DNA of 64,000 nt from positions 1-64,000 of the forward strand of contig JAWWPY010000422.1 in NCBI GenBank assembly GCA_033854735.1, in the 5' to 3' direction. The notes under the pieces are model-generated. The model saw only the letters and a list, made by a program, of their open reading frames with translations, did no database searches and was not told where the DNA came from. Position numbers and translations under genes: made by a program. Each line of letters starts with the position of its first letter. Position 1 is the stretch's first letter. Origin of the DNA: JAWWPY01 sp033854735. Its GTDB lineage: Bacteria; Actinomycetota; Actinomycetes; Streptosporangiales; Streptosporangiaceae. Shown here in pieces: positions 60,801 through 64,000 of this stretch.

Positions 60801-61000
60801 GCACCGAGGGCCATCCGGGCCAGGGCGGCCAGGGCGAGATCCGGGTCGGCGGCAGCGGCGAGCGCCTCGAGCAGGCCAGCGTCGGCGCCATCGGGATCGA
60901 GCCCGAGATCCTCGGTCACCAGCCGCTGTGCGCGGCGGGCGTCCGCGAAACCCATCCGGGCCAGCCGGCCGGTGGGGGTGGTTCTGCGCAGCATGCTCAC
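57833..61000 (-). CDS. glnE: Glutamine synthetase adenylyltransferase/deadenylase, bifunctional
   Basis: 1055 residues from GTG 61000, which has TACGGT 6 nt upstream; ATG 60994 is the alternative. Two nucleotidyltransferase domains are present: the N-terminal adenylyl-removing one with MGKCGGYELNYASDVDVIFV and the C-terminal adenylyltransferase with MGRFGGRETSYGSDADVMFV. Regulatory helical regions follow each (KLGPGGLRDIEFAVQLLQL and KLGPGGLTDVEWVVQLLQL). It modifies Tyr402 of GlnA. A repeat-encoded loop of about 44 residues (GETAGSGEAVGSGEAAGAG type) lies after the first catalytic motif at about 240-283, an oddity in this enzyme. Confidence 0.96.
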   Translation of the reverse strand: MSMLRRTTPTGRLARMGFADARRAQRLVTEDLGLDPDGADAGLLEALAAAADPDLALAALARMALGADLRGALRADAGLRTRLTAVLGASAALGDHLARHPDDWRVLCGDDALCGPSAAQLRATLLEATGARPADPEPVARPGEAVGGDPATALRAAYRRRLVHLAARDLTGLITLDKVAAELADLAAAALEAALAIARSQLPAGSAPGRLAVIAMGKCGGYELNYASDVDVIFVAAPPESGETAGAGETAGAGEAVGSGEAAGAGETASAGETAGSGEAVGSGQAAAEAAALVTATRLASGLIRVCSQSSAEGSLFPVDPNLRPEGRSGPLVRTLASHVAYYERWAKTWEFQALLKARPVAGDLALGRAYVDALSPMIWRASQREHFVTEVQAMRRRVIGTLPAAEAGRQLKLGPGGLRDIEFAVQLLQLVHGRTDETLREQATLPALAALARGGYVGREDAATMASAYRFLRRVEHLLQLRQLRRTHTLPDDPEVLRRLGRAMRRQITRCGAVPPGPPSRADPAAELTARWREHAREARRLHEKLFYRPLLEAVARLPGEAVRLTPEAARARLEALGYADPAGALRHIEALTSGVSRRAAIQRTLLPVMLEWFADAAQPDAGLLAFRQVSDALGNTPWYLRLLRDDTKVAQRMARLLASSRYATDLLLQAPEVVAILGEDAQLVPRPAAALHGEATAVVGRHATAEGAVTAVRALRRRELLRTATADVLGMASVEETGEALTVIAVVTIGAALDAAIQKAESEDGPLPTRMSVIAMGRFGGRETSYGSDADVMFVHEPLPGTDEETATRAAHAIAEELRGLLARPAPDPPLVIDPGLRPEGRQGPLVRTLASYRAYYERWSLPWEAQALLRAAPVAGDRELGARFTALADEFRYPAGGISESSVREIRRIKARMESERMPRGVDPALHVKLGPGGLTDVEWVVQLLQLTHAHEIDGLRTTRTLTALAAARKAALVSEDDAAALTTAWRLATRIRDAVMQVRGRASDVIPAKQAELAAVARLMGYPPDTPQDLVEHYRRAARRARAVMERLFYG
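60148..60283. repeat. 18-bp coding minisatellite in glnE
   Basis: About seven units of 18 bp (CCGGAACCGACTGCCTCC or CCAGCACTGGCCGTCTCC types), encoding GETAGS/GEAVGS on the minus strand. The units vary more than in sucB. Confidence 0.9.
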
Positions 61001-61006
61001 CCCTGC

Positions 61007-61012
61007 ACCGTA
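61007..61012 (-). promoter_or_regulatory. -10 box of glnE
   Basis: TACGGT on the minus strand ends 6 nt before GTG 61000. Confidence 0.5.
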
Positions 61013-61131
61013 GCCGGGACGGCCGCGACCGCCCAGGCGCAGGCGATACCGGTGCCCTTCACAAGCCGGCGGTTTGAGGCAATTCGTGAGGGGCAGCAGC
61101 AAGGGCGGTCAATCAGAACCCGGAGGTAACC

Positions 61132-61782
61132 ATGTCGAATGGGACCATCGTGGCCGTTGTCATCGTCATCGTTGTCGTGGCGATAGTGGCGGCAGCGCTC
61201 GTTATGCAAGCCCGCCGACGGCGGCTCCGTGAGCGTTTCGGCCCGGAATATGACCGCGCGGTCGAGGACAACGCCAGCCGCCGGAAGGCCGAGTCCGAGC
61301 TCATCCAACGGGAACGGCGGGTCAAGGGCCTTGATATTCGCCCGTTGGATTCGGCCACTCGCGCGAAGTACGTTGATCAGTGGACAGGCATCCAGGAACG
61401 ATTCGTGGACAGGCCGAAGGAAGCCGTCGGCGATGCGCACCTCGCGGTGGTCAAGGTCATGACCCAGCGTGGCTACCCCACCGACGATGGCGGCCAGATC
61501 CTCGCGGATCTTTCTGTCGAGCACGCCCAGACGCTTGATCACTATCGGGCGGCGTCGACCATCAGCGGTCAGGCCTCGTCGGGCGCCGCGACGACCGAGG
61601 ACCTCCGGCAGGCGATGATCCACTATCGCGTGCTGTTCCGGGACCTGCTGGGCGAGCCCGCGGCCGACCAGGAAACGCCGGATCCAGGCCACGGCCGGAC
61701 CGTCCTGGAGCCGGATCCAGGCCACGACGGGACCGTCATGGATGAGCGCGAAGACATCCACCAGCAGACCCCGAGGACGTGA
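61132..61782 (+). CDS. Single-span membrane protein with C-terminal helical domain
   Basis: 216 residues, RBS GGAGGT before ATG. An N-terminal anchor (about 4-26: VAVVIVIVVVAIVAAALVMQA) is followed by a basic, charged segment and a helical domain (about 75-175). The segment KYVDQWTGIQERFVDRPKEAVGDAHLAV is shared with the next protein (YRWREIQVMFVDDPRGSVERAAELAG). A variable tail follows (DPGHGRTVLEPDPGHD, a two-copy repeat). The domain is a known actinobacterial theme without assigned function. Confidence 0.82.
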   Translation: MSNGTIVAVVIVIVVVAIVAAALVMQARRRRLRERFGPEYDRAVEDNASRRKAESELIQRERRVKGLDIRPLDSATRAKYVDQWTGIQERFVDRPKEAVGDAHLAVVKVMTQRGYPTDDGGQILADLSVEHAQTLDHYRAASTISGQASSGAATTEDLRQAMIHYRVLFRDLLGEPAADQETPDPGHGRTVLEPDPGHDGTVMDEREDIHQQTPRT

Positions 61783-61786
61783 CCTG

Positions 61787-62626
61787 ATGACCAGCTCGCA
61801 CAGCATGCCTGAGCACCGCGTCGTCCACGAGGATGACGCCGTCCGGGAAACCCCGACCTCAGGTCCGGGTACCGCCGCCGACCAGGCTGCGGGGGACGAC
61901 CCGGATGTGCTGATCCTGGAACCGGATCAGTACACGTCCGAGGACGCTCCCGAGCCGGCGGCGGAGACAGTTCCCGACCCCGTCGCCGGATCGGCTGCCG
62001 ACACCGTTCCCGACCCCGTCGCCGGGCCGGCGGACGCGATATCCGAACCGGCACCCGCCCGGCCGACGAGCACGATATTCGAACCAGCGACGGCCCAGCC
62101 GACGAGCACGACAGCCGAGCCGGACACCATCGCCGAGCCGCCAGGTGCGCTCGCCACGCCGGACACGATGTCGGAGCCGCCGGGTGCGCTGGCCGAGCCG
62201 CCGGACATGTTGTTGTCGGAGCCGCCGGGCGCGCTGGCCGAGCCGCCAGACATGTTGTTGTCGGAGCCGCCGGGCGCGCTGGCCGAGCCGCCAGACGCCA
62301 TGTCGGAGCCGCCGGGCGCGCTGGTCGAGCCGCCGGGCCCACCTCCGGACGATGCGTTCGCCGCCGACATCCCGCCCACGAACCCGGACTACCGCTGGCG
62401 GGAGATCCAGGTGATGTTCGTCGATGATCCGCGCGGCTCGGTCGAGCGGGCCGCCGAGCTGGCCGGCGACGCACTTCGCGATCTGAACAACATGCTGCAG
62501 GAGCGGGAGCGGAACCTGCGGTCCACCTGGCAGGACACCAATGCCGACACCGAGGAGCTCCGTATCTCGCTGCAGGGCTATCACGCTCTGGTCGACTGGA
62601 TCTCTGAACTCGCCCAGCAGCGGTGA
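61787..62626 (+). CDS. Pro/Glu-rich protein with the shared helical domain
   Basis: 279 residues from ATG 61787, 4 bp after the previous stop. The N-terminal half is a low-complexity acidic stretch with PAAETVPDPVAG-like and SEPPGALAEPPD repeats. The C-terminal domain (about 205-279) contains the shared module WREIQVMFVDDPRGSVERAA and ends ISLQGYHALVDWISELAQQ. No membrane anchor is seen, unlike its neighbour. The two genes probably form an operon and may be partners. Confidence 0.8.
   Translation: MTSSHSMPEHRVVHEDDAVRETPTSGPGTAADQAAGDDPDVLILEPDQYTSEDAPEPAAETVPDPVAGSAADTVPDPVAGPADAISEPAPARPTSTIFEPATAQPTSTTAEPDTIAEPPGALATPDTMSEPPGALAEPPDMLLSEPPGALAEPPDMLLSEPPGALAEPPDAMSEPPGALVEPPGPPPDDAFAADIPPTNPDYRWREIQVMFVDDPRGSVERAAELAGDALRDLNNMLQERERNLRSTWQDTNADTEELRISLQGYHALVDWISELAQQR
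62171..62340. repeat. 45-bp coding minisatellite
   Basis: Units start at 62171, 62216, 62261 and 62303 (45, 45 and 42 bp apart), each beginning TCGGAGCCGCCGGG. They encode SEPPGALAEPPDMLL, with the last unit shortened. Confidence 0.93.
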
Positions 62627-62993
62627 TTCGCTGGGCGGCGGGGACCGGTTTCGCGGGCAGGCCAGCTGAGGCGGGAAAGCCAATCCAGGGGGAAGGGCCG
62701 TCCGCGGGAGCCTAGGCGGCCAGAACCCCCGCGGCGGCACCGGTTCCTGCACCGGGGCCGCCCGTGGACGGCCCCGGTGAGGGGATTGCACTCGGGGGGG
62801 GTGAGTGCACGTAGCTATTCTGCGTTACGCCGGTAACGTCCCGGTAGCGCCGCAATGCACGGAATGTCAGGCTCCCCCGAATCATCAAGTTCCCCTGCAT
62901 CATCAGGCTCCCACCGAGTCATCAGGCTCCACCGAATCATCAGGCTCCCCTGAATCATCAGGCTCCACCGAATCATCAGGCTCCACTGAGTGA
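62627..62993. other. Non-coding stretch with an 18-bp tandem array
   Basis: No gene is supported. A GC-rich part (62627-62800) is followed by about six units of TCATCAGGCTCCACCGAA type, at 62901, 62920, 62938, 62956, 62974 and near 62992, mostly 18 bp apart. The array runs to about 63010, where it overlaps the stop region of the TPR gene. Confidence 0.7.
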
Positions 62994-64000
62994 TCAGGCT
63001 CCCACCGGGTCATCCGCGCGGATCCGGTCGGCCGCCGGGCTGGCGGTCGCGGTGGGGTGGCTGCCGCCGGCCGGAACGAAGCCACTGAGCCTGGCCCGGG
63101 CCCGCTCGGCCTCCGGGTGCTGCAGGTCGTCGAGCATGGCCAGGGCTTGCCGCCAGGCCCGCCGGGCCTCGTCCCGGTTCCCGGTGGCCTCGCAGGCGTC
63201 GCCGAGGTGGATCAGCACGAGGGCCTGGAGGTAGTGGGCGCCCATCCCTTCGAGCATGGCCACGGCGGGGCGCAGACAATTGATCGCATCGGTGTGCCGG
63301 CCCAGGTGATAGAGCGCGTACCCGACGCTGTCCATGGTGGCTGCCTCGTTGAGCGGGTCGCCGCACCCGCGGATCAGGTCCAGGGCCTGCTCACAGCTGC
63401 GCAGCGCCTGCTCGTGGTTTCCCAGCTGGCCATGCAGCCAGCCCACTGCGTTGAGTGCTCTCGAAACCGCGGCCTGGTCGCCGTCGACCTGGATCAGGGC
63501 CAGGGACCGCTGGGCATGCCCGAGTGCCTCGCCGAGGTTACCCAGCTGCTCGGCCGCCGCGGCTATGTCGTAATGCGCCCGCGCTTGGCCGGGCCGGTCG
63601 GCATGCTGCGTGTGCAGATCGAGAGCCTGACAGAAGTAGCCGAGAGCTTCCGTGAAGGCGCCCAGGTGGTACTTGGCCCAGCCGAGGTCACGGCAGGCGT
63701 GAGCCTGGCCAGCCAGGTCACCGAGACGCTTGGCCGCCGCGATCGCGGTGTGCTGGCTGGCGACCAGGTCGTGCCAGTAGCCCTGACGGTCGAGGAACAG
63801 CGTCAGCGCCCACGGGAGCTGCCACGCATGAGTGTCGAAGCCCATGTCGCTGGCCTGGTTGGCCGCGGCGAGCAGGACCTGGCGCTCGGCCGCGAACCAG
63901 GCCAGGGCGTCACTGGGACAGCTGATGACCTCGGGGGCGACGCCGGGCCGCGGTGGTTCCAGCAGAACGCGCGGCCGGGCCGGGTTGAGGACCCGGGTAC
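62994..64000 (-). CDS. TPR protein, C-terminal part of an AfsR/SARP-like regulator, 5' end missing
   Basis: The frame is open to the right edge, so about 335 C-terminal residues are visible. The first visible part (LEPPRPGVAPEVISC, CPSDALAWFAAERQVLLAAANQASDMGF) matches the region before the TPR array in AfsR/SARP-type regulators. Several TPR motifs follow (HACRDLGWAKYHLGAFTEAL, AHYDIAAAAEQLGNLGEAL, RALNAVGWLHGQLGNHEQAL and so on). A Pro/Ala tail ends in the 18-bp repeat array. The N-terminal DNA-binding and NB-ARC domains are off the window. Confidence 0.85.
   Translation of the reverse strand, partial: TRVLNPARPRVLLEPPRPGVAPEVISCPSDALAWFAAERQVLLAAANQASDMGFDTHAWQLPWALTLFLDRQGYWHDLVASQHTAIAAAKRLGDLAGQAHACRDLGWAKYHLGAFTEALGYFCQALDLHTQHADRPGQARAHYDIAAAAEQLGNLGEALGHAQRSLALIQVDGDQAAVSRALNAVGWLHGQLGNHEQALRSCEQALDLIRGCGDPLNEAATMDSVGYALYHLGRHTDAINCLRPAVAMLEGMGAHYLQALVLIHLGDACEATGNRDEARRAWRQALAMLDDLQHPEAERARARLSGFVPAGGSHPTATASPAADRIRADDPVGA

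Noticed and set aside
59234..61129. 631-codon plus-strand open frame over glnE
   Set aside because: It is the antisense of glnE, which has full family motifs; no independent start signal or motif is seen.
62805..63085. Short frames over the 18-bp array (TESSGS and EPDDSV repeats)
   Set aside because: Repeats keep several frames open; no start signals or homology support a gene.
1..64000. tRNA or rRNA genes
   Set aside because: No cloverleaf-like or rRNA-like segment was recognised by eye on either strand; a covariance-model scan would be decisive.

Overview
This 64 kb window comes from a high-GC actinomycete. Evidence includes an HTH/DUF397 gene pair at the left edge, F420-type luciferase-like and DUF5998/DUF4191 proteins, a GlnR-type box in front of glnA, GlnE in the same window, and many GTG starts. 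At least ten genes have a TANNNT -10 box ending 6-7 nt before the start codon, the geometry of leaderless actinobacterial transcripts. The genus cannot be fixed from the sequence. No tRNA, rRNA, CRISPR array or insertion sequence was recognised.

Layout. 0-5 kb: HTH/DUF397 pair, SRPBCC protein, rhodanese, alkaline-phosphatase-like protein, DUF5998 and a small conserved protein. 5-8.1 kb: a two-gene unit of a DpgA-like type III polyketide synthase and a cytochrome b5-fused desaturase. 8.3-18 kb: sulfotransferase, ABC exporter, FHA protein, HIT protein, a NarL-type two-component system, a lipoprotein, a membrane-protein pair and a decayed ABC-transporter remnant. 18.3-29.3 kb: housekeeping block pepA, lpdA, sucB, TIGR01777 oxidoreductase, lipB, lipA and DUF4191, with hisS and an 83-residue gene inserted on the other strand between lipB and lipA. 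29.3-45.9 kb: a catabolic block (LigA/LigB-type extradiol dioxygenase, two-component flavin monooxygenase, GntR and PadR regulators, sensor kinase, aldehyde dehydrogenase, ThDP decarboxylase-like enzyme, complete Liv-type ABC importer) lying between DUF4191 and the RDD-glnA pair. 46-48.2 kb: RDD protein and glnA. 48.3-57.7 kb: accessory genes (nuclease-like protein, second sulfotransferase, ABC-2 exporter, methyltransferase and DUF397 relics, HicA/HicB-like pair, ArsR with F420 oxidoreductase, aldo/keto reductase, cupin, AraC). 57.8-61 kb: glnE. 61-64 kb: two related helical proteins and the C-terminal part of a TPR regulator cut by the window edge.

How the parts fit. LipB and LipA make the lipoyl group used by SucB, and LpdA reoxidises it, so the core block is one metabolic theme. 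GlnE should adenylylate Tyr402 of GlnA, and GlnR should control glnA transcription. In the catabolic block a keto acid could be imported, decarboxylated to an aldehyde, oxidised to an acid, hydroxylated to a catechol and ring-cleaved. A shared TATAATCA motif in front of four of its transcription units, including the GntR gene, suggests common control.

The most striking general feature is a high density of tandem minisatellites. Inside genes their periods are multiples of three (15, 18, 21, 27, 30, 45 bp), and they insert repeats even into conserved enzymes such as SucB, GlnE and a sulfotransferase. Between genes periods such as 13, 19, 20, 22, 25 and 26 bp occur. A pair of 58-bp elements with palindromic ends (23.08-23.24 kb) is another unexplained repeat.
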